The notes: generated by a model from the sequence alone, not told the origin. 64,000 nucleotides of DNA from Clostridia bacterium (GCA_017397885.1 JAFQHQ010000220.1:56297-120296), one strand, 5' to 3'. Counted from the first letter of the stretch, positions 33,429-43,474 are shown. A program made the numbers and translations.

Positions 33429-35498
33429 ATGAATGAAAATTTTGACTGTCAAATTGAATATCTCAATTCTTCCGTAACAACTTTAAAGGGAATTGGACCA
33501 AAAAAAGCAAAGCTTTTTGAAAAACTGGGCATAAAAACCGTATGGGATCTTGTATACTACTTTCCTTCATCTTATGATGACAGAAGGGAAGTGAAAAGAA
33601 TTTGTGATTGTGTACCCGGTGAACTTTGTTGCATAAAAGTAAGAGCTGCAAAGCCAATTGTAGAACGAAGACTCAAACAAAAGCTTTCGCTTTTTCTTCT
33701 TTATGCAACAGACGGTCACGATACCATAGTCATAAAATGGTTCTCTGCACCTTTTTCAAAACCTAAAATATATTCCGGTCGAATATACACTGTATATGGA
33801 TTGATGAATTCCCAAAATGGGAGAAAAGAATTTGATCTCCGGTATATAGAAGAAAGTCTTGAACCAAAGTTTACCGAGAAGATTGTCCCGATATATCGGG
33901 CTACAAACGGGCTTTCTTCAAAACAGATTGCGGAAATTGTTTCACTGGCAATAAAAAAGGTGGAATATCTTTCAGACTGTCTCCCGGGTGAAATTTTGAA
34001 AAAATATAACTTCCCCGGCATTCTGGATACAGTTAGAATCATGCACAGTCCAAGCGATTTTGACACACTTAAAACCGCGAGAGACCGACTTGCTTTTGAA
34101 GAGCTTTTTGTTTTGAGCCTTGCGTTGTCAAAATTGAAAAAACGACGAGGGTGCAAAGAGGGCATTGCAATCAATACAACGAATTACTTGAGGGAATATG
34201 CACAAAAACTTTCTTTCGAGCTCACCGACGGTCAAAAGAAAGCTATCAATGACATTTGTGCCGATTTAAAAAGCGGGAAACCCATGAACAGACTTGTTCA
34301 GGGGGATGTCGGTTGCGGAAAAACAGCTGTTGCTGCCGCGGCGCTTTATGCGCTCTCAAAATGCGGATTTCAGTCTGCGTTTATGGCACCAACCGAAATT
34401 CTGGCTAATCAGCATTATGCAACTCTTAAGAGCATATTAGGTGATAGTGTCAGAATTGCACTTCTTACTTCTTCGGTAAAGAACAAGAAACAGATTCTTG
34501 AGAAAATATCAAATGGTGAATGTGACATTGTCGTAGGTACTCATGCTCTTATTCAGGATAAAGTTAATTTTTCAAATCTTGCCTTGTGCATTACTGATGA
34601 ACAACACCGTTTTGGTGTTAATCAACGTGCGGTGCTTTCTTCAAAAGGGAAAGATACTCACATTCTTGTTATGAGTGCAACACCAATTCCACGTACTCTT
34701 TCGCTGATATTATATGGTGATTTGGATATTTCTGTAATAAAGACCATGCCCAAAGGCAGACAGACGATTGATACATTTCACATTGCAACCTCTGTCCGTG
34801 CGCGGGCTTATGGCTTTGCCAAAAATGAAATTAGTGCCGGGCGTCAGTGTTATGTTGTGTGTCCGCTTGTCGAAGACTCCGAGATGATAGAGGCATCGTC
34901 TGTAGAAAACATTGTCGAAGAACTACGCAATACCCATCTTTCCGGGCTTCGGATAGAATGTGTTCACGGTAAAATGAAAGCGGATGAGAAAGAGCGTGTC
35001 ATGAAGGCTTTTAAAGAAAACGAAATAGATGTCTTGGTATCAACAACCGTTATTGAAGTTGGCGTTGATGTTCCAAATGCCACAGTGATGCTTATTGAAA
35101 ATGCCGAGCGGTTTGGACTTTCGCAGCTTCATCAGCTTCGTGGTAGGGTTGGCAGAGGAGAACACAAGTCATATTGCATTCTTGTTTCCGACGGAACAAC
35201 CGACAGTTGTAAGGAGAGGATGAAAATCATGACTCAGACCTCCGATGGTTTCTTGATTGCTCAAAAAGATTTGGAGCTTCGCGGCAGCGGTCAGTTTTTT
35301 GGCACCCGTCAGCATGGTATCCCCGAACTTAAGGTTGCTAATTTGTTTTCAGACAGTCATTTGCTTGCAGAAGCATCACAAACTGCCCGCCAAATTATTG
35401 ATTTAGATTCAGAACTTATGTTTCCCGAGCATTCTTGTCTAAAGGGTCGGATTGATGCTCTTTTTGACGGTTTCGATTCCAAAAATATATTTAATTAG
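33429..35498 (+). CDS. recG: ATP-dependent DNA helicase RecG
   Basis: A 689-residue branch-migration helicase for stalled replication forks and recombination intermediates. An N-terminal wedge/OB domain (LKGIGPKKAKLFEKLGI at about 15-31) is followed by superfamily 2 helicase motifs: Q-motif region FELTDGQKKAI, motif I LVQGDVGCGKT near residue 290, Ia APTEILANQH, motif II ITDEQHRFG (DEQH box), motif III MSATPIPRTL, and motif VI QLRGRVGRGEHKS. The start ATG 33429 has AAAGGGA eight bases upstream and fits the normal length; earlier in-frame starts would extend into the terminator. Confidence 0.95.
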   Translation: MNENFDCQIEYLNSSVTTLKGIGPKKAKLFEKLGIKTVWDLVYYFPSSYDDRREVKRICDCVPGELCCIKVRAAKPIVERRLKQKLSLFLLYATDGHDTIVIKWFSAPFSKPKIYSGRIYTVYGLMNSQNGRKEFDLRYIEESLEPKFTEKIVPIYRATNGLSSKQIAEIVSLAIKKVEYLSDCLPGEILKKYNFPGILDTVRIMHSPSDFDTLKTARDRLAFEELFVLSLALSKLKKRRGCKEGIAINTTNYLREYAQKLSFELTDGQKKAINDICADLKSGKPMNRLVQGDVGCGKTAVAAAALYALSKCGFQSAFMAPTEILANQHYATLKSILGDSVRIALLTSSVKNKKQILEKISNGECDIVVGTHALIQDKVNFSNLALCITDEQHRFGVNQRAVLSSKGKDTHILVMSATPIPRTLSLILYGDLDISVIKTMPKGRQTIDTFHIATSVRARAYGFAKNEISAGRQCYVVCPLVEDSEMIEASSVENIVEELRNTHLSGLRIECVHGKMKADEKERVMKAFKENEIDVLVSTTVIEVGVDVPNATVMLIENAERFGLSQLHQLRGRVGRGEHKSYCILVSDGTTDSCKERMKIMTQTSDGFLIAQKDLELRGSGQFFGTRQHGIPELKVANLFSDSHLLAEASQTARQIIDLDSELMFPEHSCLKGRIDALFDGFDSKNIFN

Positions 35499-35516
35499 CA
35501 TGTAATTGCCGTTAAT

Positions 35517-35562
35517 GGATGTAAAAGAAATTTGCGTAAATTTCTTTTACATCCAATTTTTA
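35517..35562 (+). terminator. Terminator after recG
   Basis: GGATGTAAAAGAAATTT pairs with AAATTTCTTTTACATCC, followed by AATTTTTATG. Confidence 0.85.
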
Positions 35563-35594
35563 TGTTACAGTAATATTAATTATTAAAAAAAGAC

Positions 35595-35622
35595 TTGAAA
35601 TATCTACATATTGTGTTATAAT
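35595..35622 (+). promoter_or_regulatory. Promoter of the prfA operon
   Basis: TTGAAA (35595-35600), 16 bases, TATAAT (35617-35622). Confidence 0.7.
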
Positions 35623-35654
35623 AAAAAATGAATATATATATTTAGAGGTGTTAT

Positions 35655-36731
35655 ATGTTTGACAAACTGTCATTTATAGAAGATAGATTTGCAGAACTTG
35701 AGCGTAAAATTGCTGATCCGGAAATTATTGCCGATCAGGAACAATGGCGAAAACTTTGCAAAGAGCATTCCGACATCGGTCCTATTGTAGAGAAATATAA
35801 AGAATATAAAGCTCTCAATGAAAATATTGAAGAGGCAGCCCTCATGCTTGAAGAACAGGGGCTTGACAAAGAAGAAAAAGAAATGATTGAGGATGAGGTT
35901 TCAGCCAGTAAAAGACGAATTGAGCAAGTTAGCGAAGAAATTAAAATTCTTCTTTTGCCAAAAGATCCTAATGACGATAAAAACGTTATTGTTGAAATCA
36001 GGGGCGGGACAGGTGGAGACGAAGCGGCACTTTTTGCGGCAGATCTTCTCAGAATGTATTCTATGTATGCCGAAACAAAACGCTGGAGGGTTGAAATGCT
36101 CTCTGCCAACGAAACCGATATTGGCGGTTACAAAGAAGTTACCTTTGCCATTAACGGTGACAGTGCTTATTCCAGACTCAAATTTGAAAGCGGTGTTCAC
36201 CGTGTTCAACGTATTCCTTCAACAGAGTCGGGAGGCAGAATTCACACATCTGCCGCAACGGTGGCTGTTCTTCCGGAGGTTGAAGATGTCGAAGTTGAAA
36301 TTAATGCAAACGACCTCAGAATAGATGTATTCCGTGCGGGCGGCCCCGGCGGACAGTGCGTAAATACAACCGATTCCGCAGTTCGAATTACCCACATTCC
36401 AACAGGTGTTGTTGTTTCATGTCAGGACGAAAAGTCACAGCACAAAAACAAAGACAAAGCAATGAAAATTCTTCGTTCACGGGTATATGACATGATGCTT
36501 CAAAAACAAAATGATGCAATTTCGCAGGAGAGAAAGAGTCAGGTCGGTTCGGGTGATCGTAGCGAAAGAATAAGAACCTACAATTTCCCGCAGGGAAGGG
36601 TCACTGACCATCGTATCGGACTTACTCTTCACAAAATAGACTCCATAATGAACGGAGATCTTGACGAAATAATTGATGCCCTCATTACTTCCGATCAAAG
36701 CGAAAAGCTTAGAATGACCGAAAACAACTGA
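35655..36731 (+). CDS. prfA: Peptide chain release factor 1
   Basis: A 358-residue release factor for UAA and UAG. The GGQ tripeptide sits in [21 protein letters not shown], where the usual residue after GGQ is H or C. The segment [14 protein letters not shown] before it matches RF1, and a PxT-type reading loop is expected in the [18 protein letters not shown] region. The coiled N-terminal domain ([20 protein letters not shown]) is normal. Gene order prfA - t6A synthase is common in Firmicutes; the usual prmC between them is missing here. It heads a five-gene operon ending with tsaD. Confidence 0.95.
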   Translation: MFDKLSFIEDRFAELERKIADPEIIADQEQWRKLCKEHSDIGPIVEKYKEYKALNENIEEAALMLEEQGLDKEEKEMIEDEVSASKRRIEQVSEEIKILLLPKDPNDDKNVIVEIRGGTGGDEAALFAADLLRMYSMYAETKRWRVEMLSANETDIGGYKEVTFAINGDSAYSRLKFESGVHRVQRIPSTESGGRIHTSAATVAVLPEVEDVEVEINANDLRIDVFRAGGPGGQCVNTTDSAVRITHIPTGVVVSCQDEKSQHKNKDKAMKILRSRVYDMMLQKQNDAISQERKSQVGSGDRSERIRTYNFPQGRVTDHRIGLTLHKIDSIMNGDLDEIIDALITSDQSEKLRMTENN

Positions 36732-36745
36732 CAGGAAGTGTTTAA

Positions 36746-37741
36746 ATGACAACCAAAATTGTCACAAAAGAGAATATTTCAGAAGCGGCAAAGTGTCTGA
36801 ATGAAGGAGGAACAGTTGTTTTTCCGACAGAAACTGTTTATGGCCTTGGCGCCGATGCGTTTAATTCCGTTGCCGTAAAGAAGATTTTTGAAGCAAAAGG
36901 CAGACCCGGAGATAATCCGCTAATTGTGCACATATCGGATATTTCCCAAATTCATCTTCTCGCCAGGGAAATTCCGGATAATGCAAAACTTCTTGCTCAA
37001 AAATTCTGGCCCGGACCTTTAACCATGATTTTTAAAAAAAAGGATCAGGTCATAAACGAAGTTACAGCAGGTCTTGACACTGTTGCAGTCAGATATCCTT
37101 CAAACCAAATAGCTCACGATCTCATTGAGCAAAGCCAAAAAGTCGTTGCAGCGCCCAGTGCAAACCTTTCGGGCAGTCCAAGCCCTACCGTGTGCAGTGA
37201 TGTGGTTGACGACTTAAACGGCAGAGTGGATTTCATCATTGATGGCACAGGGTGCGAAATTGGTCTTGAATCAACAGTGGTTGATGTTTCCGGCAATACG
37301 GTTACCATTCTTCGACCGGGTGCAATAACATTGGAAATGATTCGTGAATTTATTCCCGATGCCAAACTGGATGGAGGACTTATAGATAACGATCAAGTTC
37401 CGAAATGTCCCGGTCTTAAATATACCCACTATTCTCCAAATGCGGATGTGATTGTTGTTCAGGGCAACAAAGACAAAGTGAGAGAATACATTTTGAGTCA
37501 TCTTTCGTCCGATGTTGGTGTTATTACCTACAAAGGCGGAGAGTATCCCGGAGCAGGTCTGGTTTTGGATGCAGGAGACAATATGACATCATATGCGCAC
37601 AATCTTTTTACATATTTGCGTCGTTTCGACAAGAACAACATAAAAATAGTGTATGCTGAGTTTTCTGTTGAAGAAGGAATTGGAGTTGCAGTAAGAAATC
37701 GACTCTATAAGGCATGCGGTCATAAAATAATTGAGGTGTAA
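36746..37741 (+). CDS. L-threonylcarbamoyladenylate synthase (Sua5/YwlC)
   Basis: A 331-residue enzyme that makes threonylcarbamoyl-AMP, the first step of the t6A modification at position 37 of ANN-decoding tRNAs. The YrdC domain covers about residues 1-205: GGTVVFPTETVYGLGADA near 25, KGRPGDNPLIVHI near 52 and SANLSGSPSPTV near 140. A C-terminal Sua5 domain of about 110 residues, joined by SPGLKYTHYSPNA-like (here CPGLKYTHYSPNA), marks the long Sua5/YwlC form rather than short TsaC. It sits 14 bases after prfA and in the same operon as tsaD, which uses its product. Confidence 0.93.
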   Translation: MTTKIVTKENISEAAKCLNEGGTVVFPTETVYGLGADAFNSVAVKKIFEAKGRPGDNPLIVHISDISQIHLLAREIPDNAKLLAQKFWPGPLTMIFKKKDQVINEVTAGLDTVAVRYPSNQIAHDLIEQSQKVVAAPSANLSGSPSPTVCSDVVDDLNGRVDFIIDGTGCEIGLESTVVDVSGNTVTILRPGAITLEMIREFIPDAKLDGGLIDNDQVPKCPGLKYTHYSPNADVIVVQGNKDKVREYILSHLSSDVGVITYKGGEYPGAGLVLDAGDNMTSYAHNLFTYLRRFDKNNIKIVYAEFSVEEGIGVAVRNRLYKACGHKIIEV

Positions 37742-37744
37742 ATT

Positions 37745-38197
37745 TTGAAAATTGTTTTCATATGTACAGGCAACACATGTCGTAGTCCCATGGCTGAAGG
37801 TTTTTTAAAACAGATAGCTGAAAATAACAATGATTCATCTCTTGAAGTTGTATCAAGAGGTATTGCTGCCAATGAAGGATGCCCGGCTTCAAAATTTTCC
37901 ATCGAAGCTGCCAAGGAATATGGTGTGGACATATCGAAACATGTTTCATGTCAGCTTACCGTTGACGATGTCAATGATGCCGATCTCATTCTTACTGTAA
38001 CAAGCCAGCATTGTGTGTTTTTAAAAAATGAACTTAAAAAGATGGCTCACAAAATATTTTCCGTTGGTGAGTATGTCGAATGCGACGATATCGCAGACCC
38101 ATATGGCGGCAATTTGGAAACCTACCAAAAATGTGCTTCGGATATATATGAAGCATGCAAATTAATATATAACAAATTAAGCGGTAATGAGAAATGA
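37745..38197 (+). CDS. ywlE: Low-molecular-weight phosphatase, probable protein-arginine phosphatase (YwlE type)
   Basis: A 150-residue LMW-PTP-fold protein. The catalytic loop CTGNTCRSPMAEG is at residues 7-19. Threonine in the CxGNT position (instead of the isoleucine or leucine of tyrosine phosphatases) is the feature that gives YwlE specificity for phosphoarginine. The late acid motif DPYGG replaces the DP of the general acid loop. It starts at TTG (37745) with GAGGTGTAA before it, and ends in a four-base overlap with rimI. ywlC-ywlE adjacency is also seen in Bacillus. A McsB arginine kinase is not in the window. Confidence 0.88.
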   Translation: MKIVFICTGNTCRSPMAEGFLKQIAENNNDSSLEVVSRGIAANEGCPASKFSIEAAKEYGVDISKHVSCQLTVDDVNDADLILTVTSQHCVFLKNELKKMAHKIFSVGEYVECDDIADPYGGNLETYQKCASDIYEACKLIYNKLSGNEK

Positions 38198-38634
38198 ATT
38201 TTATTTATGTTAATATGCAAGCAAAACATTTGGATGAAGTTGCAGAGCTTGACAGGCAATGTTTCACACTTTTTTGGAGCAGAAACCTTTTTGAATCAGA
38301 ACTCAACAATCCAAATGCATACTACATTGTTGCACAGTGTGAAGATAAAACCGTCGGATATTGCGGTATTCAGACTGTGGCAGGGGAAGGAAGCATTACA
38401 AATGTTGCCGTACTTCCCGAATATCGAAACCGTGGAATTGCTTCGGCACTTTTAGAGAGGATTATCTCATATGGTAAAGAGAAAAATCTTGACTTTATCA
38501 CTTTGGAAGTGCGTGAATCAAACATAAATGCAATAAAAATATATGAGAAATTTGGCTTTGAAAGAGTCGGAACACGCAAAAACTATTATTCCGACAACAA
38601 AGAAACAGCTATTCTCATGACAAAGCAACTGTAA
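38194..38634 (+). CDS. rimI: Ribosomal protein S18-alanine N-acetyltransferase
   Basis: A 146-residue GNAT acetyltransferase. The acetyl-CoA loop region VLPEYRNRGIASALLERII is near residues 75-95 (motif R/Q-x-x-G-x-G/A), and ALxEVRESNINAIKIYEKFGFERVG (here LEVRESNINAIKIYEKFGF) closes the fold. The strict neighbourhood of tsaD and the length identify RimI, which acetylates the N-terminus of S18. It overlaps ywlE by ATGA. Confidence 0.9.
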   Translation: MNFIYVNMQAKHLDEVAELDRQCFTLFWSRNLFESELNNPNAYYIVAQCEDKTVGYCGIQTVAGEGSITNVAVLPEYRNRGIASALLERIISYGKEKNLDFITLEVRESNINAIKIYEKFGFERVGTRKNYYSDNKETAILMTKQL

Positions 38635-38646
38635 GGCGGTGATAAA

Positions 38647-39654
38647 TTGGCTTTAATACTTGCAATTGAATCATCTTGTGACGAAACCGCCGCTTCTGTG
38701 GTAAGAGACGGCAGAGATGTTTTGTCCAATGTTATTTCAACACAAATTGAAACTCACAAAAAATTTGGCGGAGTTGTTCCGGAGGTGGCTTCAAGAAAAC
38801 ATCTTGAAGCAATAAATCCGGTTATAGATCAGGCTCTTTCCGATGCCGGGGTTTCCAAAGAAGAGCTCGACTATATAGCGGTAACTTATGCTCCGGGGCT
38901 TATTGGTGCTCTTTTGGTTGGTGTTTCTGCCGCAAAAGCATTGTCGCTTGCACTCGACATTCCTTTGATACCGGTTCATCATATCCGCGGCCATATATGT
39001 GCCAATTTCATTGAACATCCGAACCTCGAACCACCGTTTGTATGCCTTGTTGCGTCGGGTGGGCACAGTCACATAGTATATGTTAAAGACTACACGGAGT
39101 TTGAAGTCCTTGGTCAAACCCGTGATGATGCGGCCGGTGAAGCTTTCGATAAGGTAGCAAGAGTTCTCGGACTCGGTTATCCCGGGGGTCCTAAAATAGA
39201 CTCTCTGTCAAAAGAAGGCAACGAAAATGCGGTTTGGTTTAAAAAGGTTAAATTTGGCGGTGATAGTCTTGATTTTAGTTTCAGTGGTATAAAAACCGCT
39301 GTTATCAATTATTGTCACAATGCCGAGCAACACGGTGAAGAGATTAACAAAGCCGATGTTGCGGCAAGCTTCCAAAAAAGTGTGTGCGAAGTTATGGTAG
39401 ATAACCTTCTTGAAGCTGCCCAAAGAAAAGGATGCAAAAAAATATGTCTTGCCGGTGGAGTCGCTTGCAACTCACGGCTTCGAAAAGAACTCGAAGCAAG
39501 GAAAGGAGAAAACGAAATCTTTTATCCGTCTCCGATTTTTTGCACAGATAATGCCGCAATGATAGGGTGTAGTGCGTATTATGAAAGTCTCGCTTCAAAT
39601 TTTGCGGATCTTTCACTAAATGCCACCGCTTACCTTGAAATAGATTTTAAATAA
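38647..39654 (+). CDS. tsaD: tRNA N6-threonylcarbamoyltransferase TsaD
   Basis: A 335-residue enzyme that transfers the threonylcarbamoyl group to A37 of tRNA. It starts at TTG (38647) with AAGGCGGTG before it. The ASKHA-fold ATPase begins [14 protein letters not shown]. The metal-binding HxxxH is VHHIRGHI near residue 110, and VASGGHSH near 135 and [13 protein letters not shown] near 265 are further signatures. Partners TsaB and TsaE are not encoded in this operon, and must lie elsewhere. Last gene of the prfA operon. Confidence 0.95.
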   Translation: MALILAIESSCDETAASVVRDGRDVLSNVISTQIETHKKFGGVVPEVASRKHLEAINPVIDQALSDAGVSKEELDYIAVTYAPGLIGALLVGVSAAKALSLALDIPLIPVHHIRGHICANFIEHPNLEPPFVCLVASGGHSHIVYVKDYTEFEVLGQTRDDAAGEAFDKVARVLGLGYPGGPKIDSLSKEGNENAVWFKKVKFGGDSLDFSFSGIKTAVINYCHNAEQHGEEINKADVAASFQKSVCEVMVDNLLEAAQRKGCKKICLAGGVACNSRLRKELEARKGENEIFYPSPIFCTDNAAMIGCSAYYESLASNFADLSLNATAYLEIDFK

Positions 39655-39669
39655 CAGGAGGAAGAAAAA

Positions 39670-41526
39670 ATGAAAAAAATTATCCAGAAAACCCTTGCAG
39701 CAGTGACTGCAACGACCTTGGCACTGACAACATCAATAACCGTGTTTGCCGCTAAAGAAAAGTTTCCGGATGTAACTAAAGATAGTTACGGTTGGGCAAT
39801 TGAGGCCATTGAATCCATGGCAAATGACGGTATTATTAAAGGATATGAAGACGGTTCTTTTAAACCCGCCAAAACTGTATCAAAGCTTGAAGCATTGGTT
39901 CTTATTTCTCGTATTATCGGTGTAAACGAAGAATCGAACGCCAGAATCGTTGAATCTGCATGGGAAGCGTTTGGCGATGAAATCGGAAAATATGAACTCC
40001 CATACGGGAACAATGAAATTGCATATCTTCTTTCCAAAGGTGTAATCTCCACAGCGGAACTTGAAGAATACATTGATGAAGCGCATCGTGATGACGGACT
40101 CAAAAGACATGAAGTTGCAGTGCTTCTTTCCAAAGCTCTTGATGCCGAAAGAATCATAACTGCGGATATGGCGGCAAATCTTGAATACAAAGACACCTCA
40201 GATATTCCTGCAAAATCAAAAAAATATGTTGCATATGTAAGTTCCATCGGACTTATGCAAGGTATGGAAGACAACACATTTGCGCCTTCTCAGGCGGTAA
40301 CGAGAGCGCAGGCGGCTGTTGTTTTGCAAAAACTTAAGGATATGACATCCTATGATTACAAGCAGGGTATTGTTTCATCTGTAGATCAGACAAGCAGATT
40401 AATAAAAATCAAAGAATCGGAAGATAAAATTCTTTCGCACTATGTTACAACCGAAATAATCACAAGATATAACGGCAAAACAATCGGCATAAACGATATA
40501 GCTGTTGGTCTTGAAGCAATTGTAACTTACAAAGACGGACAACTTTATGCAATTGATTTTTGTGATGCTCTTATTGATGATGTGGTTTACGGCGGGTTTG
40601 TTGGCTCTGCTTCAACAACAGCAAAGGGAAACACTGTCACAATCAACGTTCTTGGTGAAAATGACACAGCTCTCAATACTGCAAACAAAGCAACCTACAA
40701 ACTTGATGATAAATGTGTCATCACATACAATGACAGCACATGCTCACTTGCAAGTCTCAAATCAGGTTATTATGTGAAACTCACATTGAAAAAAGGTGTG
40801 GTTACTCTTCTTGAAGCACAGAGTAAAGAAGGAAAGGTAACGGGTAGGGTTAACGAGGTTATCCTGGATTCAACCTATAAACTGAAAATTGAAGAAAACG
40901 GCGGAGAGGTAAAAGATTATCTTGTAAAATCCGATGTTAAAGTTATGAGAAACGGCAAAAATGTCAGTGCACGTGAAATTCTTGCAGGCGACAGTATAAC
41001 CGCAACACTTAACTACGGCATTATTACTTCAATCACAGCAACAAGTAAATCAAGTGATAAAACAGGTGTTATCAAGGAAGTTATTATTTCAAAATCTCCA
41101 CGAATCACAATCACTGTTGATGGGGTGGACACTACATACTACATGACAGCCGATGCAAAAATCACACTCAGCGGTGTAGAATCCGATTTTTATGATCTCA
41201 GAGTCGGACTTGCGGCAAATGTTGAACTTGAAGGTGATACTGTTGTAGCTCTCGAAAGTGTTGTTGCAGACGATGTTCTCACTTGGTCCGGCACGGTAAT
41301 CCTTGTAAACAGTTCCTATGGTCTCATTCAGATGGATGTGATGGATTCTGTTACGGGTCAAATCAGAACCGAGTCTGTGTTTGTAAAGAGCACAGCATCA
41401 ATTGTGGATTATGAAACACAGAAAACCAAGAAACTTTCTGCACTTGCTCCCGGAATGAAAATCAATGTAACAGGCACAATGCAAACCGGCGTGTTTGAAG
41501 CAGGAGCAATAATTATCATTGGATAA
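39670..41526 (+). CDS. S-layer homology domain surface protein
   Basis: A 618-residue exported protein. The signal peptide covers residues 1-28 (cleavage likely after VFA). Three SLH repeats follow at about 30-235; the first (GIIKGYEDGSFKPAKTVSKLEAL) and third (GLMQGMEDNTFAPSQAVTRAQAA) are canonical, and the second is degenerate and contains an insertion. The remaining 380 residues consist of repeated small beta-barrels of about 70-80 residues, with recurring elements GIVSSVD, GVIKEV and GKVTGRVNEV and short acidic turns. It has an AGGAGG site and lies 15 bases after tsaD, but its own promoter was not found. It probably forms part of the cell surface layer. Confidence 0.85.
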   Translation: MKKIIQKTLAAVTATTLALTTSITVFAAKEKFPDVTKDSYGWAIEAIESMANDGIIKGYEDGSFKPAKTVSKLEALVLISRIIGVNEESNARIVESAWEAFGDEIGKYELPYGNNEIAYLLSKGVISTAELEEYIDEAHRDDGLKRHEVAVLLSKALDAERIITADMAANLEYKDTSDIPAKSKKYVAYVSSIGLMQGMEDNTFAPSQAVTRAQAAVVLQKLKDMTSYDYKQGIVSSVDQTSRLIKIKESEDKILSHYVTTEIITRYNGKTIGINDIAVGLEAIVTYKDGQLYAIDFCDALIDDVVYGGFVGSASTTAKGNTVTINVLGENDTALNTANKATYKLDDKCVITYNDSTCSLASLKSGYYVKLTLKKGVVTLLEAQSKEGKVTGRVNEVILDSTYKLKIEENGGEVKDYLVKSDVKVMRNGKNVSAREILAGDSITATLNYGIITSITATSKSSDKTGVIKEVIISKSPRITITVDGVDTTYYMTADAKITLSGVESDFYDLRVGLAANVELEGDTVVALESVVADDVLTWSGTVILVNSSYGLIQMDVMDSVTGQIRTESVFVKSTASIVDYETQKTKKLSALAPGMKINVTGTMQTGVFEAGAIIIIG

Positions 41527-41549
41527 TTAAAGCAAAATACGTCTTAATT

Positions 41550-41584
41550 CAGGAATCCCTGTTTGGGATTCCTGATGTTTTTTT
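41550..41584 (+). terminator. Terminator of the SLH gene
   Basis: CAGGAATCCC pairs with GGGATTCCTG, then a run of nine T after ATG. Confidence 0.9.
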
Positions 41585-41601
41585 TAAAGTGAAATATACA
41601 A

Positions 41602-41637
41602 AAAGCCGATAGATTACATTAAGCAATCTATCGGCTT
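41602..41637 (-). terminator. Terminator of the M18 aminopeptidase gene
   Basis: On the minus strand AAGCCGATAGATTGC pairs with TAATCTATCGGCTT, followed by TTTGTAT. Confidence 0.85.
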
Positions 41638-41673
41638 GTGTGTCATATGGGACTTTTGCGTTTAATCTGATAT

Positions 41674-43035
41674 TTATTCGGCAGCATAAAATGCCTTATA
41701 TGCTTTGTATGCCATATAAACATCGACTTTGCTTGCCACTTCATAAGGTGCGTGCATTGAAAGGAGAGGAACTCCGCAGTCGATGGTATCGATGTCGAGG
41801 TTTGCTACATACTGAGCAACCGTTCCACCACCGCCCTGATCAACCTTTCCAAGCTCGCTCATTTGCCATGCAACATTTGCATCATTTAAAATTTTTCTGA
41901 TTTTTGCAACAAACTCTGCATTTGCATCCGATGTGCCGGATTTACCTCTTGCACCGGTAAATTTTGCAAAAGCAACACCTTCGCCAAGATATGCACTGTT
42001 CAATGGTTCGGACACAGACTTGTAGTTGGGGTCCAATGCACAGGTTACATCCGACGAGAGACACATGGAGTTTGAAAGAGCGTCTCTGAGCATAATATCG
42101 GAATAATTTTTGCACTGTTTTTCAATGAGGTGTGCAACAAAATTCTCAAAAAAACGTGACTGCATACCGGTGTTACCCATTGAACCGATTTCTTCTTTGT
42201 CGGCAAGATAACAGATTGAAGTTTTTTGAGGTTTTTCTGTTTCCATGATTGCTTTAAGGGCAGTGAATGCACAAACTCTGTCATCCTGTCCGTATGCTGC
42301 AACCATTGAGGAATCAAGACCGAGGCTTCTTGCATTGAAATTTGGAACAAGTTCAAATTCGGCACTTATGAAATCTTCTTCGTCAATCTGATATTTTTCT
42401 TTGAGAATATCGATTATGGTTTGTTTATATTTGTCTTTTTCGCAATCAGCAGGAATTGAACCTGCCAAAACATTTAAATCTTCTCCGGTAAACACCGAAC
42501 GCATTTTTTTATCCATCTGATCGGCGGCAAGGTGGGGGAGAAGGTCTGTAACGGTAAACACGGGATCTGTTTCGTTTTCGCCAATGTTTACGTCAATCAC
42601 TGTTCCGTCCTGTAAAACCGCAACGCCAATAAGCGAAAGCGGAATTGCTGTCCATTGATATTTTTTGATACCACCATAGTAGTGGGTTTTGAAAAGCGCC
42701 ATATTGCTGTCTTCATAAAGCGGAATTTGTTTTAAATCAAGTCTTGGGCTGTCAATGTGTGCCGCAACAAGATTAAAACCGGTTTCTGTTTTGTCTTTTC
42801 CTATAACTGCAAGAACAATATTTTTTCCGCGGTTAATTTTATATACCTTCATTCCGGCTTTAAGCTGTGTAACACTGTCAAAATCTTTGAAGCCTGCTGC
42901 CTCTGCAAGTCGTCTTGAATATGAAGTGCAGAGCCTCTCGGTTTTGGAATTGTCTAAATATTTAATATATTCATCACAAAATCTGAAAACGATTTTCTTG
43001 TCTTTGATTTTATCCCATGCCGAATGTCTTTCCAT
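41674..43035 (-). CDS. M18 family aminopeptidase
   Basis: A 453-residue zinc exopeptidase of the aspartyl aminopeptidase group, cytoplasmic. Zinc and catalytic residues lie in VAAHIDSPRLD near residue 92, YGQDDRVCAF near 230, LADKEEIGSMGNTG near 258 and a late MHAPYEVAS near 428. Length and motifs match the ApeA-like bacterial clade. A GGAGGTA site precedes the ATG. A 69-residue gene lies 68 bases upstream on the same strand and may be co-transcribed. Confidence 0.92.
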   Translation of the reverse strand: MERHSAWDKIKDKKIVFRFCDEYIKYLDNSKTERLCTSYSRRLAEAAGFKDFDSVTQLKAGMKVYKINRGKNIVLAVIGKDKTETGFNLVAAHIDSPRLDLKQIPLYEDSNMALFKTHYYGGIKKYQWTAIPLSLIGVAVLQDGTVIDVNIGENETDPVFTVTDLLPHLAADQMDKKMRSVFTGEDLNVLAGSIPADCEKDKYKQTIIDILKEKYQIDEEDFISAEFELVPNFNARSLGLDSSMVAAYGQDDRVCAFTALKAIMETEKPQKTSICYLADKEEIGSMGNTGMQSRFFENFVAHLIEKQCKNYSDIMLRDALSNSMCLSSDVTCALDPNYKSVSEPLNSAYLGEGVAFAKFTGARGKSGTSDANAEFVAKIRKILNDANVAWQMSELGKVDQGGGGTVAQYVANLDIDTIDCGVPLLSMHAPYEVASKVDVYMAYKAYKAFYAAE

Positions 43036-43103
43036 TATAATACCTCCAGAAAATAAATTAGTTATATTTTAATACAAAAAGATAAAAAATACAATATGCA
43101 ATC

Positions 43104-43313
43104 TTAAATTTCAAAATCTTCTTTAGAAAACTTTCCGAAGAGATTTTTCTTTTTGGGTTTATATTTAAAAATATCATAGCTGAATTTTTTGCATGAATCA
43201 TCTTTTTCTTTGACTTCATCGTTTATTTTGCAGACATATTTTTCTTTTTCGGTGTCAAAAAAAGCATATTCACAAAGGCTGCAACGCGGGCTTGAAGTAC
43301 CTCTGATAATCAT
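43104..43313 (-). CDS. Small cysteine-rich protein (putative zinc ribbon)
   Basis: A 69-residue protein. CSLCEYAFF near residue 11 and later single cysteines near 28 and 41 (KYVCKIND, DSCKKFSYD) suggest a four-cysteine metal site, most likely zinc. The C-terminus is lysine- and phenylalanine-rich (YKPKKKNLFGKF). AAGGAGAG precedes the ATG, and a 17-nt-spaced promoter lies upstream. I know of similar short proteins in Clostridia without a function. Confidence 0.7.
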   Translation of the reverse strand: MIIRGTSSPRCSLCEYAFFDTEKEKYVCKINDEVKEKDDSCKKFSYDIFKYKPKKKNLFGKFSKEDFEI

Positions 43314-43344
43314 GTTTGCACTCTCCTTATAATCTCTTTATCAA

Positions 43345-43373
43345 ATTTTATCACGATTTATATAAAAAGTCAA
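43345..43373 (-). promoter_or_regulatory. Promoter of the small cysteine-rich gene
   Basis: On the minus strand TTGACT (43368-43373), 17 bases, TAAAAT (43345-43350). Confidence 0.65.
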
Positions 43374-43405
43374 AACATTTAGCAATAAAATTGTGTAAAA
43401 AACAG

Positions 43406-43434
43406 TTGTAATTTTTCGAAAAATTTTATATAAT
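43406..43434 (+). promoter_or_regulatory. Promoter of the cysE-cysS operon
   Basis: TTGTAA (43406-43411), 17 bases, TATAAT (43429-43434). No T-box leader fits in the 40 bases between promoter and start, so the usual cysteine T-box control is absent here. Confidence 0.65.
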
Positions 43435-43474
43435 AGTATATGTATGCTAATAAAAGGAGAATTGGGGTGATTTT

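Noticed and set aside
43380..43474. T-box riboswitch before the cysE-cysS operon
   Set aside because: Too little room between the promoter and the start, and no T-box sequence or antiterminator was seen.
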